A DNA stretch of 64,000 nucleotides from Mesorhizobium sp. WSM3626 (GTDB taxonomy: Bacteria > Pseudomonadota > Alphaproteobacteria > Rhizobiales > Rhizobiaceae): the NCBI RefSeq assembly GCF_000513935.1, contig NZ_AZUY01000022.1, forward strand, positions 1 to 64,000. Reading direction: 5' to 3'. Each line of letters starts with the position of its first letter. Position 1 is the stretch's first letter. Both the position numbers and the translations under genes were made by a program. A model generated the notes under the pieces. That model saw only the letters and a list, made by a program, of their open reading frames with translations. It made no database searches and was not told where the DNA came from. Below are positions 1 to 9,177 of this stretch, piece after piece.

Positions 1-3
1 GCG

Positions 4-623
4 ATGGCAGGCGAGACATATCAAGATCGGGTCAAGGAGGAGAAGCGCGTCGCCTCTGTCGCAGCGGCCACCAAGCTCTTCTTCGAACAAGGTTACGGAG
101 CAACTTCACTTCAGCAGATTGCAAAACTTGCTGACGTGTCGACCGCGACATTGTTCAAGCGCTACCCAACCAAGGCATCACTTTTTGAAGCCATCGTCGA
201 GCAATTCTGGACATTGGAAAGCGGTTGCCACGCAGACGTTCACGTCGGCGATCCGAACGCGAGCCTTCGCAAGATCTTGACTATGCAGATCGGATGCGCC
301 AGCCCAGAATGGTTGCCATTTTCAGGCTTATCATCGCTGAAAGCCTGCGCTTTCCCGATTTGGGGCAGATGCTGTTCGACCGCGGCTTCGAGCCCTATCT
401 CGATCGGCTGAGCACTTATGTGCTTGACGAGACGGAGGCCGGAAACCTCGTGGTACCCGACGCCAAGCTCGCTGCCCAGGCTTTCCTGGCCACGATCGCA
501 GGGCAGGCTTTCTGGCCCGAACTGATGGCGCCGGGCTGTGGCGGCATCGACGAAGATTTGCCGGTCATCATTGACGAAGCTGTCGCCACCTTCCTGGCGC
601 GCTACGGCGCTAAGCTCGCTTGA
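4..623 (+). pseudogene. TetR/AcrR-family regulator, frameshifted
   Basis: The first ~95 codons encode a typical TetR N-terminal DNA-binding domain (helix-turn-helix around LQQIAKLADVSTATLFKRYP, then the FEAIV helix). The family C-terminal ligand domain (FRLIIAESLRFPDLG, then LFDRGFEPYL) continues in a different frame from about position 290 to the TGA at 621-623, so a single indel near 285-305 splits the gene. Joined, the product would be ~205 residues, normal for AcrR-like repressors. Upstream DNA lies outside the window, so an earlier start cannot be excluded. Targets are unknown; no efflux gene is adjacent. The split is plain in the sequence; loss of function is inferred. Confidence 0.8.
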
Positions 624-1228
624 ACGCCTGCGAACGCAGCCGTCAAGCCCGCGCATCTTCCCCAGTCGTCCGTCCCGCAACCGCTGGACGATCTCACATT
701 GTGAGGACGGTCGGGCTCGATAGCGTGAGTGGAATGCCGAGGAGCCGCGGTGGCTCAAATCAGTCTTCACTGCCGGCCGATCACCCTGAAGCTGAACGAT
801 CTGATCGGCTAGCTTGAAGCGGCGTGCGGTGGACTAGGCGCGGCGGTTCTTCCCGATTTCTTGCGCGGAGCGAAGCGCGGCTGGCTCGAATCCGCTGGAG
901 ACAGATCCATCGGCCCGCGAGATCTTGGCTGATCTTATCGGGCCGTTCGATTTTCAAACGACTGGAGTTGTGCAGTCGCTGATTTCTCCGCTTGTGAGAA
1001 ACGGTGGTGCGGCAAGGTGCGGCAGGTGCGGCAATCACCACCCCAAATACCTGCCTCACCACCCCGAAACCTCGAGGTGCGGCAGAAACAGGTGCGGCAC
1101 CAATCATCGCAGGATCCAGTCATGATGGAAGCACCACCAGCCAACGAGACCGTGACTCGGCGCCGGATATCATGGCGCGAATTCTATGCGCTGCGGCCCG
1201 ACCTGCAGCCAGTGAATGAGTGCCAAGC
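624..1228. other. Non-coding stretch with no recognisable gene
   Basis: About 600 bases between the broken TetR gene and the DUF982 gene. No open frame in it resembles a protein family I know. Its only notable content is the cluster of short direct repeats at 1006-1099, listed separately. Confidence 0.6.
1006..1099. repeat. Five direct copies of GGTGCGGCA
   Basis: Identical 9-mers lie at 1006-1014, 1016-1024, 1025-1033, 1076-1084 and 1091-1099, all in the same orientation. Three are back to back and two follow after a 42-base gap containing two CACCACCCC copies. The arrangement is iteron-like, but no replication gene is adjacent, so the role (protein-binding sites or a decayed coding repeat) is open. 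Confidence 0.6.
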
Positions 1229-1519
1229 TCAAGCTGTCAGCCACTCATCAGCAGCACGTGCCGCCGCCACCTCGAGCGCGTCGGGCGCGAGGATGCCGCG
1301 GGCAAGCGCAAAAGCTTCGAAGGCAATGCGCGCTGTTTCGACGTCTTTGTCACCGACCAAAGCAGATTGGCAGACACAGAGCGCGGCTGTGAATGTCGGG
1401 CTGCGGCTGCCCGGCCACTCATTCAGCATTTCGTAGGCCTCCACGACCGAGACGATATCGCGCGGGAAGCCCATCCCCACAAATACTGGAACGGGCTTTG
1501 AAAACAGTTGGGGTCTCAT
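1229..1519 (-). CDS. DUF982 family protein
   Basis: A 96-residue protein matching the small rhizobial DUF982 family: N-terminal PVPVFVGMG strand, the AYEMLNEWP segment, a central helix followed by ETARIAFEAFALARGIL. The ATG at 1519 is chosen because GGAG sits six bases upstream and the family start MRPQLFSKPV fits; upstream in-frame codons look unrelated. Function of the family is unknown; copies are numerous on rhizobial replicons. It stands alone, with the hairpin-rich region behind its promoter side. Confidence 0.8.
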   Translation of the reverse strand: MRPQLFSKPVPVFVGMGFPRDIVSVVEAYEMLNEWPGSRSPTFTAALCVCQSALVGDKDVETARIAFEAFALARGILAPDALEVAAARAADEWLTA

Positions 1520-1796
1520 CGGTGACTCCGTTAATTTACGTGCCGAAACAACACGCAAATTGTAGAGTGGTTGCGATGACCTCGACAGTAGACCAAACGG
1601 GTGTATTGACCACTTCCCACCCGCGCCCAATGGAGGTCTCCCCATCGCGCCAGCAACGCTTTTTTGGAGAGCGCGTCTGCCGCTTCGCGCACACTATTTA
1701 GATGAATGTTGAGGCCAAAAGCGCAGGAGGCGTAGACTGGCAGGGGGGCTTCCGACCGCAGACCGCACCACTTCCAGCGGCCTTTCCTGGACCCTT

Positions 1797-1825
1797 GCCC
1801 GCTGGCTCCGGCCGGCGGGCTTTTT
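1797..1825 (+). terminator. Rho-independent terminator-like hairpin 1
   Basis: A 10-bp GC stem (GCCCGCTGGC pairing with GCCGGCGGGC, one G-U pair) around a TCCG loop is followed directly by TTTTT. No clear gene ends here on the plus strand, so it may end a small RNA. Confidence 0.65.
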
Positions 1826-1870
1826 AGTGTTCGGTCGGGAACAGCTCGACTAGTCGCAAGTTCGGGCGAA

Positions 1871-1940
1871 GGCAGCGCGTCCGGGTCTTTTCGCGCTGCC
1901 GGCTGGCCCGCGCCCTCCTGTGCGGGGTGGGGCGCGGGCC
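1871..1940. other. Two tandem perfect stem-loops
   Basis: GGCAGCGCG (1871-1879) pairs with CGCGCTGCC (1892-1900), and immediately afterwards GGCCCGCGCCC (1905-1915) pairs with GGGCGCGGGCC (1930-1940). Both are perfect stems of 9 and 11 bp in a region with no gene. Confidence 0.65.
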
Positions 1941-2024
1941 TCAGTGGCCGCCGGCGAACATACGTCAGAGACAAGGGTTCGGGAGCCGGTCGCCTACTCC
2001 GGACGGCCCTCCACGCTGCCAGTT

Positions 2025-2054
2025 GCCCGCCTGGCTCCGGCCGGCGGGCTTTTT
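2025..2054 (+). terminator. Rho-independent terminator-like hairpin 2
   Basis: Near copy of the hairpin at 1797: GCCCGCCTGGC, TCCG loop, GCCGGCGGGC, then a run of five T. The two copies share about 25 of 29 bases including the loop, so they are related by duplication. Confidence 0.65.
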
Positions 2055-2140
2055 GTGCACTAGGTGGGAACTTGGTATTCGTCGGCAGGTTCGAAAGGTG
2101 GCAGCCCCCCCGTGCTGCTGGTCAGGTCCGAGACCTGGCC

Positions 2141-2172
2141 GGGCCCGCTTCCCCCGCCAGTGAGGCGGGCCC
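2141..2172. other. Perfect 8-bp inverted repeat
   Basis: GGGCCCGC (2141-2148) and GCGGGCCC (2165-2172) form a stem around 16 bases. No T-run follows on either strand, so it is not a standard terminator. It closes the hairpin cluster begun at 1797. Confidence 0.55.
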
Positions 2173-2221
2173 ACGGGAAGCGAACCAAGCGTGTGATGGG
2201 TTGACGCTGGTGGTCAGCGCC

Positions 2222-2505
2222 TTACTTCCTGATGATCCAATCCACCAAGGCAGCGTCAACGCGCTCGCACCCGGTAAACGCGAAAACGAGGCTCTGAGCG
2301 AGCGCGCGCCGTTGACACTCCGGTGTCTTCGTTTCCAAGACCAAATCCTTAAAGAGGTTGCGGAGAATTTCGGCATCAAACGCGGACACGCGGTGCTGTT
2401 CACGTCCCTGGTCGCCTCGTCTATCTTGCGCTGGCGAAACCGCTTTAGAAGCTCGTGCGACGCGGCGATTGCACGGCGGGTTTCGGCTATGGGGGCGACA
2501 TGCCC
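2222..2505 (-). pseudogene. Conserved hypothetical gene, copy A, frameshifted
   Basis: Reading the minus strand, a helical segment (RRAIAASHELLKRFRQRKIDEA) is followed in another frame by EQHRVSAFDAEILRN, then FTGCERVDAALVDWIIRK and a TAA at 2222-2224. The same ~100-residue protein is recognisable a second time at 22292-23315, and comparing the two shows one T missing near 2405, which breaks the frame here. The N-terminus is also unlike the other copy. I do not recognise the family; the conserved C-terminus suggests a real small protein of this genome. Confidence 0.6.
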
Positions 2506-2777
2506 CAATATCAGGTTGAGATCATGGCCAGCGGATCGGTGGTGTCTTCGAGCATGCTCATGGCACAGCTCCCCTTCAAGGCGGCAGGGCACATGGGCCA
2601 GCCTTTCACATTATGGCGTCAGGAGGAAAACTGGGTGCGTGTCACGGAGACCAAGGCCGAAAAGCGAACCTTCGCTTACGTTTGTCGGACGGCATGAGCG
2701 CTACCGTGGCGGTCCCTTCCTTTAGGAAATGCCAAGGTTCACCCTCACTTTTCCCTCATCGACATGTGGAGTTTTCT

Positions 2778-3071
2778 TCATTCCGCCGCGCGATTTGTCT
2801 GCCGGCGGCGCCACGTTCTATTGCCGGTCCGGCGACTAGTCTGCCCCTCAGAGCGCGCTAGTAATGGGCTCCCTTCGGCGGGAAAGATAATTCCCGCTCC
2901 TTCGAAAGCCAGGAGCAAGGCGGCGACAGTGCGGGGATGCGGCTTCCTTACCCCGTTCTCAAATTCGCTGATCGTCGCTTCGCTAAGATTGCACTTGGCG
3001 CCAAGCCGCACTCGCGACCAGTTCAATAGCGCTCTTGCTGCTCGCGACTGCTCTGCCGTCAGGTTTCGCAC
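2778..3071 (-). CDS. XRE-family helix-turn-helix regulator
   Basis: 97 residues with the short rhizobial Xre layout: LTAEQSRAARALLNWSRVRLG, the recognition segment LSEATISEFENGVRKPHPRTV, then the helix ALLLAFEGAGIIFPAEG. In intact relatives the protein ends shortly after this with a GVRL-type tail; here the last ~35 residues (arginine-rich) do not look like the family, so the 3-prime end may be altered by rearrangement. It stands between two pseudogenes and probably acts as a small DNA-binding repressor; no operator was identified. Confidence 0.75.
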   Translation of the reverse strand: MRNLTAEQSRAARALLNWSRVRLGAKCNLSEATISEFENGVRKPHPRTVAALLLAFEGAGIIFPAEGSPLLARSEGQTSRRTGNRTWRRRQTNRAAE

Positions 3072-3211
3072 TTGACGGACCTCCTGCCGACCTTCGTCAT
3101 TACGTTTCGAACATCCAAATTAGCTAAAATGTTCCGGAACTGAACCGTGACTTGGGCCTTGAGTCCGAGTCTGGAGCGTTTGATGCTAGAGACCCCAGCC
3201 CCGGCCGGCTG

Positions 3212-3773
3212 AAGTTCATCGAGCCGCAATCGCCGCTGCTGGTATAGACGCGACCGGTGAGCGACCACTGGATCCACGAGATCAAGTATGACGGGTTTCG
3301 CAACCAGCTCATCCTCGACTGGGATGGCGCCCGGGCCTACACCAGGACCGGCAGCGACTGGTCGAAGCGCTATTGGCCTGTCATCGCGGCCGTCGAACGG
3401 CTGCCCGGCGCGCGACCTCATCCTCGACGGCGAGATGATCGCACCCGAACCGGACGGCAAGCCGAATTTTCACGCCATCCATTCCCGCCTGGCCTGGAAC
3501 GCCGAGCTGCTCGCCTTCGTCGCCTTTCACATCCTGTGGAAGGACGGCCAGGATTTGCGCGCACTGCCTACGATCGAGCGGAAGGCGATCCTTTGGGATC
3601 AAGCCCGCCGACGGCGTCATTCAGTACAGCGCCCATGTCGAGGGCGGCGACGCCGACTTCTACAGGGCGGTCGACAAGATGGGGCTGGAGGGCATGGTCT
3701 CAAAACGCCGCAACGCGCTCTACCACAGCTCCTCCATAATGGAGGCGAACCGCGACCTTGCCCGCCAGCCTTG
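3212..3773 (+). pseudogene. ATP-dependent DNA ligase (LigD-type) fragment, multiply broken
   Basis: The segment starts KFIEPQSPLL, hits a TAG at 3245-3247, and continues in the same frame with the adenylation motif EIKYDGFR (the KxDG lysine). Near 3410 it shifts frame to DLILDGEMIAPEPDGKPNF, and near 3600 it shifts again to VIQYSAHVEGGDADFYRAV, then MGLEGMVSKRRNALY. These are consecutive motifs of the ligase domain found in non-homologous end-joining LigD proteins and stand-alone relatives. One stop plus two frameshifts and no C-terminal OB domain make it a dead remnant. Confidence 0.85.
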
Positions 3774-3830
3774 AGCGCGGCCTGCGAGGCCGTTTCTTGG
3801 CCACCGCGCCTGGCCTGACGGAGCGCCGCG

Positions 3831-5225
3831 TCAGGAAACGGCCACTGCAACGAAAAGCGATTGTCCCTGCCTTTCGATGCGGAACAAGATGGGCTTTTTC
3901 TGCTGGCGGGATTTCGTCCACTCTTGCTGGATATCCGACGGCTGCATCACGTTGCGATTGTTGGCCGAGACGATGACGTCGCCAGGCCGAAGGCCGTTCT
4001 CGGCGGCGGGGCTATTTGGCGCCACTTCCTGGACAAACACTCCGGTGGTACCCGGCTGGAGACCGAGTTGTTGACGCGCTTCGTCCGGAATGGGGCTCAG
4101 CGACATTCCGAGGCGTTGGTCCCCCGCTTCCGGACTGGCAACGGCACCGGTCCGCACCTCCTCATCCTTACGTTGGCCAATGGTCACGGCCACTTCCTGC
4201 TCATTGCCACCGCGGTTTCTTGTCAGCGTCGCATTGGATCCCGGTTTTTGGCTTGCCGCTGCAAGGGTCAAGTCGTGGACATTTTGAACGTTCTTACCGT
4301 TGAACCGGGTGATCACATCCCCTGACTGCAGACCAGCCTTCTCGGCCGGACTGCCGGGCTCGACCGAGGCGACCAGCGCTCCCTTGCTGCCCGATATCGC
4401 AAGCGCCTCGGCAATTGACGGAGTGACCTCTTGGAGACGCACTCCGATGAAGCCGCGCTCGATCCGGCCAGTGCTGATCAACTGATCAACGACGCTCTGA
4501 GCAGTTCGGGACGGCACGGCGAAACCAATGCCGATGCTGCCGCCCGACGGAGAGACGATGGCCGTATTGACCCCGATCACTTCGCCGCGCGCGTTAAACA
4601 GGGGGCCGCCGGAATTGCCTCTATTGATCGAGGCATCTGTCTGGAGGAAATCGTCGTACGGGCCAGCTTTGATGTCGCGCGAACGGGCGGAAAGAACGCC
4701 GACGGTCACGGTTCCCCCGAGCCCGAAGGGACTGCCAATCGCGATCGTCCAGGCCCCCGGCTGCATTGCGTCAGAGTCACCCCACGCGGTGGCCGTCATG
4801 TTGGGGCGTGGATCGACCTTCAGCACCGCTATGTCGGTTGCTGGGTCGCGGCCCACAACTCGTGCGGGCGAAGTCTCCTTATCGGAGAATACGACGCGGA
4901 TTTCGGTGGAGTCGGCCACGACATGATTGTTGGTGACGATGTAGCCCTCCGTACTGACCACGAAACCGGAGCCAAGAGCTTCTCGTACCTGCGGCTGGGC
5001 AGGCCCGCGGCTGTCGAAGGGGTTGAGATAATCGTCGAGCATCGTTTGGTCCTGGATGATCTGTCTCGTCGTGATCGCGACCACGGCCGGCAGCTTCTGA
5101 CGCACGATCGCGCTGAAGTCGTTCGGGATTTCCTGTGCTGAAACCGGAGCAAAGCCGCCAGCCGAGAGCATCAAAGATCCTGCGACGAAGCTAATGCACA
5201 GTCGCTTCCTTGAAATGTAAGCCAT
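3831..5225 (-). CDS. degP: DegP/HtrA-family periplasmic serine protease (Do-like)
   Basis: 464 residues from the ATG at 5225, which has AGGAGA nine bases upstream; an in-frame ATG at 5294 lacks a site. Residues 1-31 form a signal peptide ending VSA-Q. The trypsin-like domain holds the full triad: His101 in TNNHVV, Asp131 in DIAVLK and Ser205 in GNSGGP. Two PDZ domains follow (about 260-350 with GFIGVRLQ, and 370-460 with GVFVQEVAPNSPAA). Family role: envelope quality control, degrading or chaperoning misfolded periplasmic proteins. It stands alone with a 288-bp leader. Intact and of normal length. Confidence 0.93.
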   Translation of the reverse strand: MAYISRKRLCISFVAGSLMLSAGGFAPVSAQEIPNDFSAIVRQKLPAVVAITTRQIIQDQTMLDDYLNPFDSRGPAQPQVREALGSGFVVSTEGYIVTNNHVVADSTEIRVVFSDKETSPARVVGRDPATDIAVLKVDPRPNMTATAWGDSDAMQPGAWTIAIGSPFGLGGTVTVGVLSARSRDIKAGPYDDFLQTDASINRGNSGGPLFNARGEVIGVNTAIVSPSGGSIGIGFAVPSRTAQSVVDQLISTGRIERGFIGVRLQEVTPSIAEALAISGSKGALVASVEPGSPAEKAGLQSGDVITRFNGKNVQNVHDLTLAAASQKPGSNATLTRNRGGNEQEVAVTIGQRKDEEVRTGAVASPEAGDQRLGMSLSPIPDEARQQLGLQPGTTGVFVQEVAPNSPAAENGLRPGDVIVSANNRNVMQPSDIQQEWTKSRQQKKPILFRIERQGQSLFVAVAVS

Positions 5226-5513
5226 GACTGGGGTTCTCCTTCCGGACCGCCCTGACGCTGCTGCGCGACTTGTCCCAGACCCAAGAACTGGCATTCACGT
5301 CGATTGTTTCACCGGTTCGAAAAAAATGTTGATGGTGGGCTGAACTGCGAGGATGTGGCCCCGCGGGGCCATCGAAATTTGCTCGAAGCCCGCCAAAATT
5401 TCAGTGGAAGGAGTTTCGCCTGCCGCGCCAGCATCACAAGCACCTGAAGTCCACCAAGCAAAGCAAGTTGGCGGGAAGCCGGGACCTAGGACACATTGTC
5501 GAGCAAGGTCGAC

Positions 5514-5939
5514 TTATCCCAGGCCTTGTGTTGATTCAGGCAGCCATTCACCATTCGGCGTCATTTCGTTGACTGTCTCGGGTAGGTCCCGCGTAATCCT
5601 TCTGATTAGCTCCTCGCGCGAAAGACCCGTCTCCACCGACATGGACATCAGTGTACCTTCGTCCATCGCCGCTTCGACGAGCCTTGGCTCGATTGGTTGG
5701 TTTGGGCCGTTGCCAACCCACGAGTCGACTTTAGATCCTGCGCCCAGCTCCCTGAATCGGTCGAGGATCTGACCAAGGTCAGCCCTCGACACGCCATTGG
5801 TTATCTGAGCCAGAATTCTGCGTTGCGGATCGTTTGGGTTAAGATACCCCGCTTCCGGAATCAATTCACAGAGTTTGTCGCGACTTCGGTATGCCAAAAC
5901 GCCAAGCATCGCGATCGCCAGTCTTCCCAGATTTGCCAT
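5514..5939 (-). CDS. YidB-like / DUF937 protein
   Basis: 141 residues from the ATG at 5939 (GGAGGAGA just upstream). The protein has a short hydrophobic N-terminus (MANLGRLAIAMLGVLAY), a helical stretch with GVSRADLGQILDRFRELG, then SWVGNGPNQPIEP and the tail GLSREELIRRITRDLPETV, all characteristic of the YidB/DUF937 family. Function of the family is not settled. It lies upstream of degP in the same direction but 288 bp away, so shared transcription is doubtful. Confidence 0.85.
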   Translation of the reverse strand: MANLGRLAIAMLGVLAYRSRDKLCELIPEAGYLNPNDPQRRILAQITNGVSRADLGQILDRFRELGAGSKVDSWVGNGPNQPIEPRLVEAAMDEGTLMSMSVETGLSREELIRRITRDLPETVNEMTPNGEWLPESTQGLG

Positions 5940-6198
5940 TTGGTCTCCTCCGCGGTTTGGCATGAGTCTTGGCGAATGCCGACGCGTCCCTGCTCGAATA
6001 ACTGCCGGTCGGCTCGCCGGCGGAGAGGACGCGTCCTTCCGGCGCTTGGCTGCCGCCCTGCGTCGATCGAACCTCCTAACCGGCGCCTCCCGGGTTTGTT
6101 CCGCTTGTCGGAGTTGTCGGTGAACGATGCAGGGGCGCGCCGAACCGACGGGAAACTCTACCGGTCGAGAGATAGAGTCGGCCCAATCTGACCTATTT

Positions 6199-7089
6199 TC
6201 AGAACGATGGCGGATCGGTTGCCCTAGCTATCTGGGACGCTGGCTCGCGCACGAATTTCATTTTCGGCGGCACGGCCAACTGGCTGAACCGATCAGCCAG
6301 GCTGTCGAGAGCTTGGCGCATGCCCACGCCCGCAGCCGCCGCCCCGTGTCCGCTGATGACCATCTGCGGCTTCAGTGCGGCCAAGCGCTTCACCGATCTT
6401 TCCGCCGCATCCCAGTCGGGCGTGAAATAGCGTGGCGGACCGTGCATCTCGAGATCCTGAACGGCGACCTCAAAGACCGACTCCTGACCCGTGGTGATGA
6501 AAGCGTCTCCCACGATCAGCGAGCGGTCTTCCTCCCGCCAGAGCGAGATATGCCCCGGGGCGTGTCCTGGCGTGTGCAGCCATTGCCATCCGGGCATCCC
6601 GGGGATCGATCCGTCGGCAGGCAAGGACACCAAGCGGTCCCCAAGATCGATCGGCCCGCGTGGAAAGAGCGGCGAAAGCAATGCCATCAGTCCACCCCCT
6701 ACCCAGGGGTCCGGTGGCGGATAGAACGTGGTTCCGTCCAGATAAGGGCGCTCGAGCGGGTGTGCGAAGACAGGCACGTCCCACGTATTCGCAAGGTCCA
6801 GAACCGTTCCCACATGGTCGAAATGGCCGTGAGTCAAGATGATCGCGGCCGGCCGCGTGTCAGTCCCAAAGCGCTTTTCCGCGACCGCAAGGATGCTGCT
6901 CCGGGACGTCGGCAACCCTGTATCGATCAGCACCCATTTGCGATCTCCGCTGCCCGGTGCGCCGAAGAACACGACATTGACGATTGCCAATCGCAAATAG
7001 CCCAGATCTGGTGCGATATTCCAAGCGCCGTCGCCACGATCCTCGCGCCTGGCGCGGTCGATATCGGAAAGTCGAATTTGAACGGTCAT
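6199..7089 (-). CDS. Metallo-beta-lactamase-fold hydrolase
   Basis: 296 residues from the ATG at 7089. The zinc motif THGHFDH is at residues 86-92, the second histidine region HTPGHAPGHISLW near 174, the bridging Asp in GDAF near 195 and the last His in SGHG near 265, so both metal sites look complete. The sequence is closest to the general hydrolase branch of the fold (glyoxalase II/lactonase-like); the substrate cannot be told. It is divergent from the glycosidase at 7397, with a 307-bp shared intergenic region. Confidence 0.88.
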   Translation of the reverse strand: MTVQIRLSDIDRARREDRGDGAWNIAPDLGYLRLAIVNVVFFGAPGSGDRKWVLIDTGLPTSRSSILAVAEKRFGTDTRPAAIILTHGHFDHVGTVLDLANTWDVPVFAHPLERPYLDGTTFYPPPDPWVGGGLMALLSPLFPRGPIDLGDRLVSLPADGSIPGMPGWQWLHTPGHAPGHISLWREEDRSLIVGDAFITTGQESVFEVAVQDLEMHGPPRYFTPDWDAAERSVKRLAALKPQMVISGHGAAAAGVGMRQALDSLADRFSQLAVPPKMKFVREPASQIARATDPPSF

Positions 7090-7396
7090 GTGATCCCGTG
7101 CCTCTGTTGTTTGCCGAGCATCCGGCCGAGCTGATCGATGCCGGTGGTACATCCCCGAACTTGGCTCGGGCCGCCTTGTTCCTGATTTGCGTTCGCCACC
7201 CAGCTACCGGACGATGGACCACCGGAACAAAGACACGACCAATCGGTTCGGCACTACTCGGTCATGTAAGAATGAGGGGTATGCCGAACTGAGCAGGGGG
7301 ATGCTGCTTGCCCGAACGGATGCGGTTTCTCCAAGGCAGTTCTCGCTCCGAACAATCCGGCCGAGTGCGAAGCCGACTGACCAAAGGAGACTTCGA
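7090..7396. promoter_or_regulatory. Divergent intergenic region
   Basis: 307 bases between the metallo-hydrolase and the glycosidase genes, which point away from each other, so promoters for both should be here. I see no clear palindrome. The glycosidase ribosome site AAAGGAGA ends at its right side. Confidence 0.4.
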
Positions 7397-8560
7397 ATGA
7401 ACGAGGCGGCACGCACGAAGGGCCAGGAGGTGGATGCTTCGGTTTCCGGTGCTTGGCGCTTTGCCAGTTTTTTCATGGCGGGGTTTGAATGCTCCTCGCA
7501 TCGGCGCAAGGACGGCGTTCGCCTCGACCTTATTCGTGCGACCTCGCACAATTTGCATGCCCTGGGCGACTACCGCGGCTGTGCCGAACTCGGCCTTCGC
7601 ACCATCCGCGACGGGTTGCGCTGGCACCTGATCGAAACCGCTCCCGGAACCTATGACTGGTCAAGTTGGGCGCCTATGGTCGAGGCAGCCCAAACGGCAG
7701 GTGTCCAGGTCATCTGGGACATCTTCCACTACGGATCCCCAGACCACGTCGATCAGGGGTCGCAGCATTTCATCGGAGCCTATGCCTCGTTTGCGGCCGA
7801 GGCCGTGAGGGTGCACCGCTCGATTACCGGAACATCGCCTCTGTTGTGTCCAATCAACGAGATCTCCTTCTTCGCCTGGGCTGTTGAGGTCGGCTATTTC
7901 CCGCGCGTGGGGCCGAACAAACGCGGATGGTTCAAGCGGCATCTCGTCAAGGCTGCCATCGCGGGTGTTCGTGCAATGCGGCAGGTCGACCCAGCATGCA
8001 GGTTTGTCTGGGCCGAGCCGCTCATCCATATCGCTCCCCGCGACCGGACCCGCGCCGAACGGCGCCGGGCCGAAAACGCCCGACTGGGACAGTTCGAGGC
8101 TTACGACCTGTTGCTGGGCCGCGTCGAACCTGAGTTGGGCGGGAGCGAAGACGTTGTCGACGCCGTTGGCCTGAATTTCTACCCGCACAATCAATGGTAC
8201 ATAAATGGGCCGACCATTCCGATGGGGCACCACGAGTACCGGGCTCTGTCGGAAATGTTGATCGAGGTCGCTCATCGATACGGCAAGCCCATGTTCATCG
8301 CCGAGACCGGCTCGGAGGGATCCGGCGGGCCGGCTTGGCTCCATTATGTCTGCGACGAGGTGCGTGCGGCAATGAGCCTCGAAGCACCGATTGAGGGTAT
8401 TTGCCTGTATCCGATAACCGCCTATCCCGGATGGGATAATTCCCGCCATGCCGAAGTGGGGCTGTTTTCGGTCATCCAGGCGGATGGCCTGCGACGCCTC
8501 CGCCAGCCAATTGCGGATGAACTGATTCGTCAGCAAGACCTGTTCGTGCCGAACCGCTGA
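7397..8560 (+). CDS. GH1-like glycoside hydrolase (beta-glycosidase type)
   Basis: 387 residues; ATG at 7397 preceded by AAAGGAGACTTCGA. The TIM-barrel shows GLRTIRDGLRWHLIE (strand with the conserved Arg), WDIFHYG, the acid/base PINE (Glu near 155) and the nucleophile segment FIAETGSEG (Glu near 303), followed by GICLYPITAYPGWD. It resembles the GH1-like domains found near polysaccharide genes in rhizobia rather than secreted cellobiases; no signal peptide is seen, so it should be cytoplasmic. A second, distinct GH1-like gene lies at 14207-15553. Confidence 0.8.
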   Translation: MNEAARTKGQEVDASVSGAWRFASFFMAGFECSSHRRKDGVRLDLIRATSHNLHALGDYRGCAELGLRTIRDGLRWHLIETAPGTYDWSSWAPMVEAAQTAGVQVIWDIFHYGSPDHVDQGSQHFIGAYASFAAEAVRVHRSITGTSPLLCPINEISFFAWAVEVGYFPRVGPNKRGWFKRHLVKAAIAGVRAMRQVDPACRFVWAEPLIHIAPRDRTRAERRRAENARLGQFEAYDLLLGRVEPELGGSEDVVDAVGLNFYPHNQWYINGPTIPMGHHEYRALSEMLIEVAHRYGKPMFIAETGSEGSGGPAWLHYVCDEVRAAMSLEAPIEGICLYPITAYPGWDNSRHAEVGLFSVIQADGLRRLRQPIADELIRQQDLFVPNR

Positions 8561-8621
8561 AAGCGTGGCCGACAAAACCATGGGCAGGGCGCCAGCGATG
8601 GACGCCCCCCGCGCCCTTGGA

Positions 8622-9143
8622 TCAGCTTTTTGCGGTTTCCCCCTCCTCGCGCAACTTGGCATACCGCAAGGTGACGTCGCTTAGGTTTTCCTTCAGCCAA
8701 TCGGCCATGGCTTCCTCTTCGCTCAGATTTTGCTTGAGGGCCATTTCAGCATCCTGAAATCCGCCAGCCTCGGCGAGCACCAGCAGCGAATTGTAGGCGG
8801 CAATCTCGTAGTTCTCGAAGGCGAAATTCGCCAGGCTGTTCTTGATGATCTCGTCGCCGGCCATCGAGTGGCCCATGGCAGCCATGCTACCAACCATCGA
8901 CAGGGCTGTGTCCTTGAGAGTGGAGTGCTCTTCATCGAGCCCCTCCAGAACCGCCTCGAGCCGCGTGATTTGGCCTTCGGTCTCCCGAATGTGCCGGCGC
9001 AAGCGATCGGCCACCTCTGGATAATTCTCAATACGCTCTACCTGTGGTTTCATGATCGACAGCGCCTGGTTCTCCATGGCATGCGCGTTGCGCAAGCCAA
9101 CAATGAAGATCGAACGGCTCTCCGAGTTGAAGTTTGTGTCCAT
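8622..9143 (-). CDS. DUF892 (YciE/YciF) ferritin-like protein
   Basis: 173 residues with the four-helix DUF892 pattern: ALSIMKPQVERIENYPEVADRL, the HIRETEGQITRLE helix, EIIKNSLANFAFENYEIAAY and the closing EEEAMADWLKENL. Conserved Glu and His residues that would bind metal are present (ETEGQ, ENYE, EEEAM). The family is linked to general stress response in rhizobia, where it is often under RpoE/EcfG control. AAGGAGAA precedes the ATG at 9143. Its end meets that of the glycosidase tail-to-tail 61 bp away. Confidence 0.9.
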   Translation of the reverse strand: MDTNFNSESRSIFIVGLRNAHAMENQALSIMKPQVERIENYPEVADRLRRHIRETEGQITRLEAVLEGLDEEHSTLKDTALSMVGSMAAMGHSMAGDEIIKNSLANFAFENYEIAAYNSLLVLAEAGGFQDAEMALKQNLSEEEAMADWLKENLSDVTLRYAKLREEGETAKS

Positions 9144-9177
9144 CGCAATTCTCCTTCTGATTTTGCCCCGCCCAAAT

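Noticed and set aside
1531-1974. A 147-codon minus-strand frame over the hairpin region
   Set aside because: Composition reflects GC-rich stem-loops and there is no protein-like pattern or ribosome site.
4431-5141. A 236-codon plus-strand frame inside degP
   Set aside because: Shadow of the DegP gene; the minus strand has the catalytic triad and signal peptide.
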